In this document: in pieces, positions 8,707-20,499 of the stretch
Position numbering within the stretch: position 1 is the stretch's first letter
How the letters are laid out: every line of letters begins with the position of its first letter
Assembly (NCBI RefSeq): GCF_900104775.1
Contig: NZ_FNSA01000003.1
Location: 3,286,001-3,350,000 of the forward strand
Length of the DNA stretch: 64,000 nt
Source: Tsukamurella tyrosinosolvens
GTDB lineage: Bacteria > Actinomycetota > Actinomycetes > Mycobacteriales > Mycobacteriaceae
Direction: 5' to 3'
Program-made: the position numbers and the translations under genes
The notes under the pieces: generated by a model
What the model saw: the letters and a program-made list of their open reading frames with translations, nothing else
Told to the model about the DNA's origin: nothing
Databases searched by the model: none

Positions 8707-9303
8707 CTACGCGCTGGGCGCGACAGGTCCGACCAGCAAGGATACCAAATCACTCACGGCGCGGTCCAAGTCGTCGTTGACGACGACCGCGTCGTAGTCG
8801 TCGCGCGTGGCCATCTCGGCCCGCGCGGTCTCGAGCCGGCGCGCGATCTTCTCGGCGCTCTCGGTGCCGCGGCCGCGCAGCCGTCGTTCCAGCTCGTCCC
8901 AGGTCGGCGGGCTCAGGAAGACGGTGACGGCCTCGGGCAGCGCCTCCTTGACGCTGGCCGCGCCGGCGAGGTCCACCTCCACCAGCACGGGCCGCCCGGC
9001 GTCGAGCGCCTCGTAGACGGGCTGCGCGGGCGTCCCGGATCGCTGCAGGCCGCCGTGGATCTCCGCCCACTCGAGGAGGGCACCGTCGGCGATGAGGCGG
9101 TCGAAGCCCTGATCGCCGACGAAGTGATAGTCCCGGCCGTCCACCTCACCGGGGCGCGGATCGCGCGTGGTGGCGGACACCGAGAAGAACAGGTCGGGCA
9201 CCTCCGAGCGGAGCTTGCTGACCACTGACGACTTACCGACGGCGGAGGGGCCGACCAGTACAACCAGTCGGCCCCTCCGGCCCGCGGGAACTTCTCCGGA
9301 CAC
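8707..9303 (-). CDS. gmk: Guanylate kinase
   Basis: A 198-residue enzyme phosphorylating GMP to GDP with ATP. The P-loop GPSAVGKSS is at about residues 18-26, followed by family motifs [19 protein letters not shown] (GMP binding) and [17 protein letters not shown]. Length is normal. It begins with GTG 6 bp after the mihF stop, and the two genes are co-oriented. A 47-bp gap separates it from rpoZ. Confidence 0.96.
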   Translation of the reverse strand: MSGEVPAGRRGRLVVLVGPSAVGKSSVVSKLRSEVPDLFFSVSATTRDPRPGEVDGRDYHFVGDQGFDRLIADGALLEWAEIHGGLQRSGTPAQPVYEALDAGRPVLVEVDLAGAASVKEALPEAVTVFLSPPTWDELERRLRGRGTESAEKIARRLETARAEMATRDDYDAVVVNDDLDRAVSDLVSLLVGPVAPSA

Positions 9304-9309
9304 TACGTG

Positions 9310-9624
9310 TCAGGCGGAGAACTTCTCGAGCAGCGCCTTGCGCTGCCGGTCGCCCAGACCGCGCACGCGGCGGGTGGGGGCGATCTCCAGCTCGGTCATC
9401 AGCTCCTGAGCCTTGACCTTGCCCACCTTGGGCAGGGCCTCGAGCAGAGCCGAGACCTTCATCTTGCCGAGCACCTCATCGGTCTCGGCGTCCTTCAGCA
9501 CCTGCTGCAGGGTGGTGCCGCCGCTCTTCAGCCGGTTCTTCAGCTCGGCGCGTGCACGACGAGCGGCAGCTGCCTTCTCCAGAGCAGCGGCGCGCTGCTC
9601 GTCGGTCAACTGGGGAAGGGCCAC
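9310..9624 (-). CDS. mihF: Integration host factor, actinobacterial type (mIHF)
   Basis: A 104-residue nucleoid-associated DNA-bending protein, essential in mycobacteria. The sequence VALPQLTDEQRAAALEKAA, then KMKVSALLEALPKVGKVKAQ (helix-hairpin-helix-like DNA-binding region) and RRVRGLGDRQRKALLEKF, is typical of mIHF. I place the start at the GTG at 9624 because GGAGGA (9628-9633) immediately precedes it and homologues begin at this ALPQLT segment. The frame stays open to 9783, giving a 157-residue version with an unconserved 53-residue extension. It heads the gmk-rpoZ-coaBC-metK-priA run. Confidence 0.93.
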   Translation of the reverse strand: MALPQLTDEQRAAALEKAAAARRARAELKNRLKSGGTTLQQVLKDAETDEVLGKMKVSALLEALPKVGKVKAQELMTELEIAPTRRVRGLGDRQRKALLEKFSA

Positions 9625-9988
9625 GATTCCTCCGTCTTCGATGTACTTAGGTCTTTGCCGCGAACTTGCGACTCCTGCGACGGTACCCACGATTCGCTCG
9701 GGATGGGAACCCCACCCCCCTCTCACCTGCGGTTTGGCGGTGATGTAGGCGTCCCCGAGGTTCGGTGGCGCGTACCACTGCACACGATGTGCGTTGCAAT
9801 CGAGAACCGTTGCACCGCAATGCTTTCAGAACGGTAGGACCGCACTCGAGACGACTCGTCGATGTGACGGGTGAAACTCATGTGACCTGCGAAAATACCT
9901 GCACTTCGCGGCGGGCCCGGGCGTGTCGGCGGCCCGTTCCCGGTCGTCACGGCCCCGTTTCCCGTCGTCACGGGGTGTGCCGCGGCGT
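9625..9988. other. Intergenic region upstream of mihF
   Basis: A 364-bp stretch without a supported gene, the longest in the window. It holds the mihF ribosome-binding site at 9628-9633, a 13-bp palindrome GCACACGATGTGC at 9780-9792, two GTTGCA copies just beyond it (about 9793-9798 and 9808-9813), and a tandem 20-nt repeat at 9931-9971. The mihF promoter must lie here, but I cannot choose one with confidence; the long leader and the repeats suggest regulated expression. Confidence 0.5.
9931..9971. repeat. Tandem 20/21-nt repeat
   Basis: Two head-to-tail copies, GGCCCGTTCCCGGTCGTCAC (9931-9950) and GGCCCCGTTTCCCGTCGTCAC (9951-9971), differ by one indel and two substitutions. They lie just past the stop of the antiporter gene. 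Each unit can fold weakly (CCGT...ACGG), so they could help end transcription, but there is no T run. Confidence 0.5.
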
Positions 9989-11200
9989 TCAGCCCGCCGA
10001 CGGCGAGGCGTCGGAGCGCACGCGCCGCATCGTCCGCTCCCCCGCCCGGACCGCGGGCTCGACGACGCGCGCGATGATCGGCCCCACCACCGCCATGATC
10101 AGGACGTACGTGGTCGCCAGGGCCGCGAGTCGGCCGTCGACGGCGCCCGCCGCGACGGCGAGCCCGGCGATGACGATGGAGAACTCCCCGCGCGCCACCA
10201 GGGCCGCGCCCGCGCGCGCCCGGCCCATCCGCTTGACGCCGACCCGCCGGGCGGCCCACCAGCCGGTGGCGAGCTTCGTGCCGGTGGTGAGCACCGCGAG
10301 CAGCACCGCCCAGCCGAGGACGGGCGGGATCGCGCGCGGGTCGGTGTTCAGGCCGAAGACCACGAAGAACAGCGCCGCGAAGAGGTCGCGGAGCGGCTCG
10401 AGCAGGCGGGTCGCCTCGTGCGCGATCGATCCGGAGATCGCGATGCCGAGCAGGAAGGCGCCGACCGCGGCGGAGACCTGCAGCGCCGAGGCCACGCCCG
10501 CCACCAGCAGCGCCGCCCCGATGAGCTTGAGCAGGAAGACCTCGCGGTCGTCGCTGTAGACGAGCGCCGAGACGCGGTGCCCGTACCTGACGGCGGAGAT
10601 CAGCACGACGGTGACGACGACGACGGCGATCGTCACCGCGGAGATCTCGCCCAGGAGCCCGATGCCCGCCAGCACCGCCGTGAGGATCGGCAGGTACACC
10701 GCCATCGCCAGGTCCTCGATCACCAGCACGGAGAGCACCACGGGCGTCTCGCGGTTACCGAGGCGGCCGAGGTCGCTGAGCACCTTCGCGGCGATGCCCG
10801 ACGACGAGATGTAGGTGACGCCCGCCAGCACGAGGGCGCCCTTCGGCCCCCAGCCGAGCGCGAGGGCGACGATCGCCCCCGGGGTGGCGTTGAGCACGAG
10901 ATCGAGCACGCCCGCGAGCCAGGACTGCCGCAGGCCCGTGGTGAGCTCGGCCGCGGTGTACTCGAGGCCCAGCATGAGCAGCAGCAGGATCACGCCGATC
11001 TCGCCGGCGGTGCGGCTGAAGTCCGAGGCCTCGCCGAGTGGGATCACGCCGCCGACGCCGAAGGCCAGGCCGCCGATCAGGTACAGCGGGATCGGCGAGA
11101 CGCCCACCTTGCTGGCGGCGCGACCGAGGAAGCCCAGGACGAAGAAGACGGCTCCGAGCTCGATCAGCGCGACCGTGTTCTCGTCGAGGTGGAGCGTCAC
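9989..11200 (-). CDS. Cation/proton antiporter (CPA2 family), membrane subunit
   Basis: A 403-residue polytopic membrane protein with about 12 hydrophobic segments, typical of the Na+/H+ exchanger domain of the CPA2 family (KefB/KhtU-like). Telling segments: FVLGFLGRAASKVGVSPIP, GVILLLLMLGLEYT, TYISSSGIAAKVLSDLGRLG, VLSVLVIEDLAMAVYLP (the V-E-D-L-A segment carries the acidic transport residue), and GAFLLGIAISGS. It lacks the C-terminal TrkA-N domain of KefB; a separate gene supplies a regulatory subunit, and the two overlap by 4 nt. This layout matches K+/H+ antiporters such as KhtTU. Confidence 0.85.
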   Translation of the reverse strand: MTLHLDENTVALIELGAVFFVLGFLGRAASKVGVSPIPLYLIGGLAFGVGGVIPLGEASDFSRTAGEIGVILLLLMLGLEYTAAELTTGLRQSWLAGVLDLVLNATPGAIVALALGWGPKGALVLAGVTYISSSGIAAKVLSDLGRLGNRETPVVLSVLVIEDLAMAVYLPILTAVLAGIGLLGEISAVTIAVVVVTVVLISAVRYGHRVSALVYSDDREVFLLKLIGAALLVAGVASALQVSAAVGAFLLGIAISGSIAHEATRLLEPLRDLFAALFFVVFGLNTDPRAIPPVLGWAVLLAVLTTGTKLATGWWAARRVGVKRMGRARAGAALVARGEFSIVIAGLAVAAGAVDGRLAALATTYVLIMAVVGPIIARVVEPAVRAGERTMRRVRSDASPSAG

Positions 11201-11679
11201 CCGTTCGTCAGGATCTGCGCGGCGGCCTCGAGCCCCTCGGCCGTCCCGACCACCACGAGCAGATCACCCGCGGTGAACACGAACTCGGGCCCGGGCGAGG
11301 GCTGCACCTCACCAGCCCGCATCACCGCGACGAGGGAGACCTTGGTCCGGGTCCGCATCTGGGTCTCCCCCAGCGTCCGCCCGTCGTAGGGCGAGCCGGC
11401 GAGGATCGGCAGTTGCCGGGTGTTGACGCCCTCGAGCTCGCGCTGATCGGCGCGCAGCTGATTGACCAGCTGCGGCGCCCCGAGGAGGTTGGCGAGGACG
11501 CCCGCCTCCTCGCTGGACAGGGGCACCTGCGCGGCGCACGCGTCGGGATCGTCGCGTTCCGAGAGGAACAGTTCGACGGTGCCGTCGCGGTGCGCCACCA
11601 CTCCGACGCGCCTGCCGGTGGCGAGCTCGAAATCCTTGCGCACTCCGATGCCGGGAAGCGGTGTCACATCGACGTTCAC
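11197..11679 (-). CDS. Antiporter regulatory subunit with RCK-C (TrkA-C) domain
   Basis: About 160 residues. The N-terminal half (VTPLPGIGVRKDFEL...GRRVGVVAHRDGTVELFL) matches the amino-terminal part of KhtT-like subunits, and the C-terminal half is an RCK_C ligand-sensing domain (LAGSPYDGRTLGETQMRTRT, PGPEFVFTAGDLLVVVGTAEGL). It probably gates the antiporter encoded immediately downstream in response to a small ligand. The GTG at 11679 is chosen because a TATCGT hexamer lies 7 nt before it; a GTG at 11706 would add nine unconserved residues. Confidence 0.8.
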   Translation of the reverse strand: MNVDVTPLPGIGVRKDFELATGRRVGVVAHRDGTVELFLSERDDPDACAAQVPLSSEEAGVLANLLGAPQLVNQLRADQRELEGVNTRQLPILAGSPYDGRTLGETQMRTRTKVSLVAVMRAGEVQPSPGPEFVFTAGDLLVVVGTAEGLEAAAQILTNG

Positions 11680-11686
11680 CCCGTCG

Positions 11687-11692
11687 ACGATA
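11687..11692 (-). promoter_or_regulatory. -10 hexamer of the antiporter operon (leaderless)
   Basis: TATCGT on the minus strand with 7 nt to the GTG at 11679, following the TANNNT pattern repeated in this window. Confidence 0.5.
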
Positions 11693-11757
11693 ACCCCCCC
11701 GTGCACCGGGCGAGGACGGGATCGGGCGGGACGGGATCGATCGGGCGAGCAGGGCGG

Positions 11758-12548
11758 TCAGCCGAGGGAGCGCTCGACCTCGTCCCGCACCGCGAGCGCT
11801 GCGGAGCGCAGCGCGGACGCGTCCGGCCCCGCGCCGAGCACCTGCCGGGACGAGTTCGGCAGCACCGTGCCGCCGGTGCCGAAGATCGCCGCCAGGTCCG
11901 CCGGAGTCGCGCCCTGCGCGCCCAACCCGGGCGCCAGGATCGGCCCGTTCAGGCCGTCGAGATCGAGGCCGTGATCGCGGGTGGCGCCCACGACGAGGCC
12001 GACGGTGCCTGCTCCGTCGGCGTTGTCGGCGCGCGCGTCGTCGACGATGCGCTGCCCGACGCCGTCGGCCTGCACCTGCGCGCCCTCCGGGTTGGAGGTA
12101 CGCGCGAGGACGAAGACGCCGCGCCCGGAGTCGCGGGCGGCGTCGATCGCGGGCCGGAGCGAGCCGTACCCGAGGTAGGGCGACAGGGTCACGGCGTCGG
12201 CCGCCAGGGGCGAGTCGCCGAGCCAGGCGCGCGCGTAACCCGCCATGGTGGAACCGATGTCGCCGCGCTTGGCGTCGGCGATCACGACAGCGCCGGCCTC
12301 GCGGCACGCGGCCATGACCTCCTCCAGGGCGAGCAGGCCGGCGGCGCCGAACTGCTCGAAGAAGGCGACCTGCGGCTTGACGAAGCCGACCTCGCCCGCG
12401 AAGGCCTCGGCGCAGCGCAGGCCGAAGGCGCGCACGCCGGCGGCGTCGTCGGACAGTCCCCACGCGGCGAGCAGCGGCGGGTGCGGGTCGATGCCCACCA
12501 CCAGCCGCCCCCGGGCGGAGGCGGCGGTGGCGACGCGCGCGGCGAAGG

Positions 12549-12552
<4 letters not shown>
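11758..12552 (-). CDS. pyrF: Orotidine 5'-phosphate decarboxylase
   Basis: A 264-residue class 2 (mycobacterial/Myxococcus-type) OMP decarboxylase, the last step to UMP. Motifs: [15 protein letters not shown], the catalytic [14 protein letters not shown] (Lys plus two Asp), [11 protein letters not shown] and [12 protein letters not shown]. The GTG start overlaps the carB stop as GTGA, implying translational coupling. The frame continues far upstream through carB in another phase, but that portion is not protein-like. It is the final gene of the pyr operon. Confidence 0.95.
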
Positions 12553-15877
<3,325 letters not shown>

Positions 15878-15878
<1 letters not shown>

Positions 15879-17002
15879 TACTTGTCTCCCATAACAGTCG
15901 CGAACTTGTCGAAGAGGTAGGCGGCGTCGTGCGGTCCCGCCGCGGCCTCCGGGTGGTACTGGACGGAGAAGGCGCGGCCGTCGAGCAGCTCGACGCCCTC
16001 CACGACCCCGTCGTTGGCGCACACGTGGCTGACGCGGCCGCGGCCGAACGGGGTGTCGAACTCGGCGCCGCGCTCGCCCTCGAGGGCGAAGCCGTGGTTC
16101 TGCGCGGTGATCGAGATCCGCCCGGTGGTGTGCTCCACCACCGGGATGTTGATGCCGCGGTGGCCGAACTTCATCTTGTACGTCTCCAGGCCGAAGGCGC
16201 GGCCCAGCAGCTGGTTGCCCAGGCAGATGCCGAACAGCGGCAGGCCGGCGTCCAGCACGCCGCGGGTGAGCTCCACCTCGTGCGCGGCCGTGGCGGGGTC
16301 GCCGGGGCCGTTCGAGAGGAAGAAGCCGTCCGGGTTGAAGGAGCGCACCTCGTCGAGCGTGATCGTCGAGGGCACCACGTGCACCCGCATGCCGCGCTCG
16401 GCGAACATGCGCGGGGTGTTGGTCTTGATGCCGAGGTCGACGGCGACCACGGTGAAGCGGGCCTCGCCCTCGGGCTCGATCGTGTAGGACTCGGTGGTCG
16501 AGACCTCGCCGATCAGGTTCTGCCCCTTCATCGACGGCTGCTCCCGCACCCGGTCGAGGAGCTCGGCGTCGGGAGCGAGGGCGTCGCCGGAGAACACGCC
16601 GGCGCGCATGGAACCGTGGTCGCGCAGGCGGCGCACCAGCGCGCGGGTGTCGATGCCGGCGATGCCGACGACGCCCTGGTCCACCAGCTCGCCCTCGAGG
16701 GTGCCGCTGGAGCGCCAGTTGCTCACCCGGCGGGTGGGGTTGCGCACGGCGTAGCCGGCGACCCAGATCTTGTCCCCGCGGGACTCGTCGTCCTCGTCGT
16801 TCCAGCCGGTGTTGCCGATCTGCGGGGCGGTCGCCACCACGATCTGCCGCGCGTACGACGGGTCGGTGAGCGTCTCCTGGTAGCCCGTCATCGCGGTGCA
16901 GAAGACGGCCTCGCCGAGGGTCTGCCCGACGGCGCCGAACTCGACCCCGCGGTGCACGGTCCCGTCTTCGAGAACCAGGAGTGCTTTGTTGTCGGCAGCC
17001 AT
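15878..17002 (-). CDS. carA: Carbamoyl-phosphate synthase small (glutaminase) subunit
   Basis: A 374-residue class I glutamine amidotransferase that hydrolyses glutamine and channels ammonia to CarB. The N-terminal CPSase_sm_chain domain contains [16 protein letters not shown] and [18 protein letters not shown]. The GATase triad appears as [15 protein letters not shown] (nucleophile Cys) and [13 protein letters not shown] (His, Glu). The ATG at 17002 directly abuts the TAG stop of the upstream membrane-protein gene. Confidence 0.97.
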
Positions 17003-17494
17003 CTAACTTTCCCTCACGTCCATCAGTTTTCGATACGTCGTCTTGTCGTCGGCGCGGAAGCCCGTGTCCACGACGGTGCCGGTGGGCAGCTCCCAGCGGA
17101 ACACCAGCAGTCCGTCGCCGGGCATGACCTTGCCGGCCAGCTTGGAGGCGCGCCGCACCTCCACCAGGTGCTCGTCGGCGATCCACATCGGGTTGCCGCG
17201 GCCGCGCTCCATCAGGTAGCCGTCGGCGTAGCGGCTCAGGTTCACGGTGGCCCGGTAGCCCCAGTCCCCCACCGCCACTCGGTCCTGCCAGTGCGGCGCC
17301 ACGGTGCTGCCGACGTACACGCCGGACACCGGGCCGAAGACCAGCTCACTGAGCTGCTCGGGGGTGCTGGGGATCTCGCCCACCGACGCCGCCTGACGCT
17401 GCCCGCGGCGGCGCCAGCCCAAGGCCATCAGCGAGAAGAGGCCCGCGAGCACCACGAGCACGAGCAGGAGCGTGGCGAAGTCGCTGACGCTCAC
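17003..17494 (-). CDS. Conserved membrane protein of the pyrimidine operon
   Basis: A 163-residue protein with one N-terminal transmembrane helix (about residues 6-27, [20 protein letters not shown]) followed by RRRG, so the soluble domain is probably cytoplasmic. That domain ([60 protein letters not shown]) looks like an all-beta, PH-like fold. M. tuberculosis carries a comparable gene (Rv1382, as I recall) in the same place. No enzyme motif is seen. Its GTG overlaps the pyrC stop (GTGA), and carA follows without a gap. Function unknown; a membrane tether or regulator of pyrimidine synthesis is possible. Confidence 0.82.
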   Translation of the reverse strand: MSVSDFATLLLVLVVLAGLFSLMALGWRRRGQRQAASVGEIPSTPEQLSELVFGPVSGVYVGSTVAPHWQDRVAVGDWGYRATVNLSRYADGYLMERGRGNPMWIADEHLVEVRRASKLAGKVMPGDGLLVFRWELPTGTVVDTGFRADDKTTYRKLMDVRES

Positions 17495-18804
17495 GCCCGC
17501 ACCCCGGTCCCCGGCTGCGCGGCCACCCCGTCGCGGGCCGTGACCCGGCCGCGGAGCACCGTGAGCACGGGCTTGGCCTTGAAGCTCAACTCCGCGAACG
17601 GGGTGTTGCGCGAGCGGCTCGCGAGCTCGTCCGCGCGCACGGTCCACCCCAGGTCGGGGTCGACCAGCGTCAGGTTCGCGGGCTCGCCCACGCCGATCGG
17701 CCGTCCCTGATCGTCGAGGCGCGCGATCTGCGCGGGCTTCTCGCTCATCACCCGCGCCACGTCGCGCCAGCTCAGGTCGCCGGTCTCCACCGACACCTGC
17801 GCGACGATCGCCAGCGCCGTTTCCAGCCCCAGCATGCCCGGGCGGGCGGCGGCGAACTCGCAGCACTTGTCCTGCTCGGCGTGCGGCGCGTGATCGGTGG
17901 CGACGCAGTCGATCACACCGTCCCGCAGCGCCTTCCGCAGGGCGGCCACGTCGGAGGCCTCGCGCAGCGGCGGATTCACCCGGTTCACGGCGTCGTACGT
18001 CTGCAGCCGCGAGTCGTCGAGCAGCAGGTGGTGCGGGGTCACTTCGGCCGTGATCGCGATGCCCTGGCCCTTCGCCCACTGCAGCAGTTCGACGGTGCCG
18101 GCCGTGGAGGCGTGGCAGATGTGCACGCGGGCGCCGGCGTCGCGGGCGAGCAGCGCGTCGCGGGCGACGATCGCCTCCTCCGCGGCGCGGGGCCAGCCGG
18201 TGAGGCCGAGGCGCGCGGCCTCGGGCCCCTCGTGCGCCACGGCGCCCCGGGTCAGCCGCGGCTCCTCGGCGTGCTGCGCGATGACCACGCCCAGCGAGGC
18301 GGAGTACTCGAGCGCGCGGCGCATGAGCAGCGGATCGGCGACGCACACGCCGTCGTCGGAGAAGATCCGCACCCGTCCGGGGCCGGCGGCCATCATGCCC
18401 ATCTCGGCGAGCTTCTCGCCCTTCAGGCCGACGGTGACGGCGCCGACGGGGTGCACGTCGACCAGGCCGACCTCCTGGCCGCGGCGGTACACGTGGTCGG
18501 TGACCACGGCGGAGTCGGCGACGGGGCTGGTGTTGGCCATGGCGAAGACCGCGGTGTATCCGCCGAGAGCGGCGGCGGCGGAACCGGACTCGATGGTCTC
18601 GGTGTCCTCGCGGCCGGGCTCACGCAGGTGCGTGTGCAGGTCGACGAAGCCGGGCAGCAGGACCCTGCCGCCGCCGTCGATGATCTCGGCGCCGTCGGCC
18701 GGCGCGAGAGACGTTCCGATGGCGGTGATCTCGCCGCCGGCGATCGCGACGTCGACCGGATCGCCCTCGCCGTAGGGGCGGACGTTGGTGAGTAGCAGGC
18801 TCAT
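17491..18804 (-). CDS. pyrC: Dihydroorotase
   Basis: A 437-residue type I dihydroorotase interconverting carbamoyl-aspartate and dihydroorotate. Metal-site motifs: [10 protein letters not shown] (His-x-His), [21 protein letters not shown] and [13 protein letters not shown] (catalytic Asp). The C-terminal strand domain (GRVTARDG) is complete. The ATG at 18804 has GGAGGA 9 nt upstream; longer starts would overlap pyrB. The 52-bp gap before it is the only appreciable spacing inside the pyr operon. Confidence 0.97.
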   Translation of the reverse strand: MSLLLTNVRPYGEGDPVDVAIAGGEITAIGTSLAPADGAEIIDGGGRVLLPGFVDLHTHLREPGREDTETIESGSAAAALGGYTAVFAMANTSPVADSAVVTDHVYRRGQEVGLVDVHPVGAVTVGLKGEKLAEMGMMAAGPGRVRIFSDDGVCVADPLLMRRALEYSASLGVVIAQHAEEPRLTRGAVAHEGPEAARLGLTGWPRAAEEAIVARDALLARDAGARVHICHASTAGTVELLQWAKGQGIAITAEVTPHHLLLDDSRLQTYDAVNRVNPPLREASDVAALRKALRDGVIDCVATDHAPHAEQDKCCEFAAARPGMLGLETALAIVAQVSVETGDLSWRDVARVMSEKPAQIARLDDQGRPIGVGEPANLTLVDPDLGWTVRADELASRSRNTPFAELSFKAKPVLTVLRGRVTARDGVAAQPGTGVRA

Positions 18805-18856
18805 TCGGGGGATCCTCCATCCCGCGAGTAGTGGGCAGTGCCGGGATGAGCGGTCG

Positions 18857-19813
18857 TCATTCCGCACCCCCTTCCTTGGCCAGAAGATGGAAGAGCACCG
18901 CCATGCGGACGTGCACGCCGTTGTTGACCTGCTGCAGGATCGCGGCCTGCGCGGAGTCGGCCACCGAGTAGCCGATCTCCATACCGCGCAGCATCGGTCC
19001 GGGGTGCAGCACCACCGCGTGGTCGGGCAGCAGGGCGGCGCGCTGCGGGTTGAGGCCGAAGCGCACCGAGTACTCGCGCTCGCTGGGGAAGAAGCCGCCG
19101 TTCATCCGCTCGGCCTGCACGCGCAGCATCATCACCGCGTCGGCGCCGGGCAGCTCGGCCTCGAGCGAGTCGGCGACCGTGACCGGCCAGGTCTCCACGC
19201 CCACCGGCAGCAGGGTGCGCGGCGCGACGAGCACGACCTCGGCGCCGAGCGTCGACAGCAGCAGCGCGTTCGACCGGGCGACCCGGCTGTGCAGGACGTC
19301 GCCGACGATGACGACGCGGTGGCCCTCGAGGCCACCGAGTCGCTGGCGCAGGGTGAGCGCGTCGAGCAGGGCCTGGGTGGGGTGCTCGTGCATGCCGTCG
19401 CCGGCGTTGATGACGACGGGGCCGGGCAGGCCGTCGAGCGCAGCGGCCGAGTTGGTCCACGCGGCGATCTGTTGCGCCGCACCGGAGGCCGGGTGCCGGA
19501 CGATGAGCGCGTCGGCGCCCGCGGCGTGCAGGGTGAGGGCGGTGTCGCGCAGCGACTCGCCCTTGGCGACGGAGCTGCCGGACGCGGAGACGTTGATCAC
19601 GTCCGCGCTCATCCACTTGCCCGCCACTTCGAAGGAGACGCGGGTGCGGGTGGAGTTCTCGTAGAAGACCGTCATCACGGTGCGGCCGCGCAGCGTGGGC
19701 AGCTTCTTGACCTCGCGGCCCATGAGCGCCTGCTGCAGCCGGTCCGCCTCGTCGAGGATCTCCTCGGCCTCGGCGCGGCTCAGGTCCGCCGCGGAGAGCA
19801 GGTGCTTGGTCAC
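18857..19813 (-). CDS. pyrB: Aspartate carbamoyltransferase catalytic subunit
   Basis: A 318-residue enzyme condensing carbamoyl phosphate and aspartate. Substrate-binding motifs are present: [11 protein letters not shown] (carbamoyl phosphate), [11 protein letters not shown] and [12 protein letters not shown]. No pyrI regulatory chain is encoded nearby, consistent with an unregulated trimer. GTG start overlaps the pyrR stop by 4 nt (GTGA). Confidence 0.97.
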   Translation of the reverse strand: MTKHLLSAADLSRAEAEEILDEADRLQQALMGREVKKLPTLRGRTVMTVFYENSTRTRVSFEVAGKWMSADVINVSASGSSVAKGESLRDTALTLHAAGADALIVRHPASGAAQQIAAWTNSAAALDGLPGPVVINAGDGMHEHPTQALLDALTLRQRLGGLEGHRVVIVGDVLHSRVARSNALLLSTLGAEVVLVAPRTLLPVGVETWPVTVADSLEAELPGADAVMMLRVQAERMNGGFFPSEREYSVRFGLNPQRAALLPDHAVVLHPGPMLRGMEIGYSVADSAQAAILQQVNNGVHVRMAVLFHLLAKEGGAE

Positions 19814-20397
19814 GACGCGCCCTCCTTCGTCTCCGGGTCCGGCAGCTCGGAGATCACCACCGCGTCCTCGCCGTCCTTCTCCTGCAGCCGGACCTGGACG
19901 TCCTCCTGGCGGGAGGTCGGGATGTTCTTGCCCACGTAGTCGGCGCGGATCGGCAGCTGCCGGTGGCCGCGGTCGACGAGGACGGCGAGCTGGACCGCCG
20001 CGGGGCGGCCGATGTCGCGCAGCGAGTCGAGCGCGGCGCGCACCGTCCGGCCCGAGAACAGGACGTCGTCGACGAGGATGACCAGCGCACCGTCGACCCC
20101 CTGCGGCGGCACCGTGGTGCGCTCGAGGGGGCGGTGCGGCTTGTGCCGCAGATCGTCGCGGTAGAGGGTGATGTCGAGGTGACCGACGGGCACCGCCACG
20201 CCGGAGAACTCCTCGATGTCGGCCGCCAGCCGGGCGGCGAGAACCGCACCGCGCGTAGGGATGCCGAAGATGACGACGCGGGGATGCGATTCATCACCCG
20301 CGGCCCTGGTGTCTAAGGCCGTCTTCTCGATGATCTGATGCGCGATCCGCGCCACCGTTCGGGTGACATCGGCCGCGGACATGAGTTCCCGAGCCAC
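19810..20397 (-). CDS. pyrR: Bifunctional pyr operon regulator/uracil phosphoribosyltransferase
   Basis: A 195-residue PyrR. It binds pyr mRNA in response to UMP and can act as a uracil phosphoribosyltransferase. The PRPP-binding loop [19 protein letters not shown] is intact, and the N-terminus ([18 protein letters not shown]) and DLRHKPH segment are typical. The GTG at 20397 follows a near-perfect Shine-Dalgarno AGAAGGAGGT (20401-20410). Two PyrR-loop-like repeats lie directly upstream, so PyrR should repress its own translation and that of the whole operon. Confidence 0.95.
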   Translation of the reverse strand: MARELMSAADVTRTVARIAHQIIEKTALDTRAAGDESHPRVVIFGIPTRGAVLAARLAADIEEFSGVAVPVGHLDITLYRDDLRHKPHRPLERTTVPPQGVDGALVILVDDVLFSGRTVRAALDSLRDIGRPAAVQLAVLVDRGHRQLPIRADYVGKNIPTSRQEDVQVRLQEKDGEDAVVISELPDPETKEGAS

Positions 20398-20400
20398 GTG

Positions 20401-20410
20401 ACCTCCTTCT
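20401..20410 (-). promoter_or_regulatory. Shine-Dalgarno of pyrR
   Basis: AGAAGGAGGT on the minus strand, 3 nt before the GTG at 20397, is the strongest ribosome-binding site in the window. It overlaps by two bases the end of the proximal PyrR-loop repeat, so PyrR binding could hide it. Confidence 0.8.
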
Positions 20411-20426
20411 CCGCCTCTCCGGACGG
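20409..20426 (-). promoter_or_regulatory. PyrR-binding loop candidate, proximal copy
   Basis: On the mRNA strand CCGTCCGGAGAGGCGGAG. It can form a stem (CCG/CGG-type arms) that exposes TCCGGAGAGG, close to the Bacillus PyrR consensus UCCNGAGAGG. It abuts the Shine-Dalgarno of pyrR, the arrangement described for PyrR translational repression in Mycobacterium smegmatis. Confidence 0.7.
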
Positions 20427-20430
20427 CTCG

Positions 20431-20448
20431 CTCCGCCTCTCTGGACGG
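20431..20448 (-). promoter_or_regulatory. PyrR-binding loop candidate, distal copy
   Basis: CCGTCCAGAGAGGCGGAG on the mRNA strand, identical to the proximal copy at 17 of 18 positions and offset by 22 nt. It contains TCCAGAGAGG, an exact match to the usual PyrR loop sequence. Two copies in one leader suggest cooperative binding or mutually exclusive folds. Confidence 0.7.
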
Positions 20449-20477
20449 ACTGAAAAGGATGCCTTGATGCAAGACGA

Positions 20478-20483
20478 AGCATA
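20478..20483 (-). promoter_or_regulatory. Probable -10 of the pyr operon
   Basis: TATGCT on the minus strand, preceded by TGG (extended -10 feature TGGTATGCT). Transcription would begin near 20471, giving a leader of about 74 nt that includes both PyrR repeats. The -35 region is weak (ATTCCA at 17 bp). Confidence 0.5.
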
Positions 20484-20487
20484 CCAG

Positions 20488-20493
20488 TACGTT
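20488..20493 (+). promoter_or_regulatory. -10 hexamer of the GMC oxidoreductase gene (leaderless)
   Basis: TACGTT on the plus strand with 6 nt to the ATG at 20500. It overlaps the region of the divergent pyr promoter, so the two promoters probably compete for polymerase. Confidence 0.5.
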
Positions 20494-20499
20494 CAGGTC

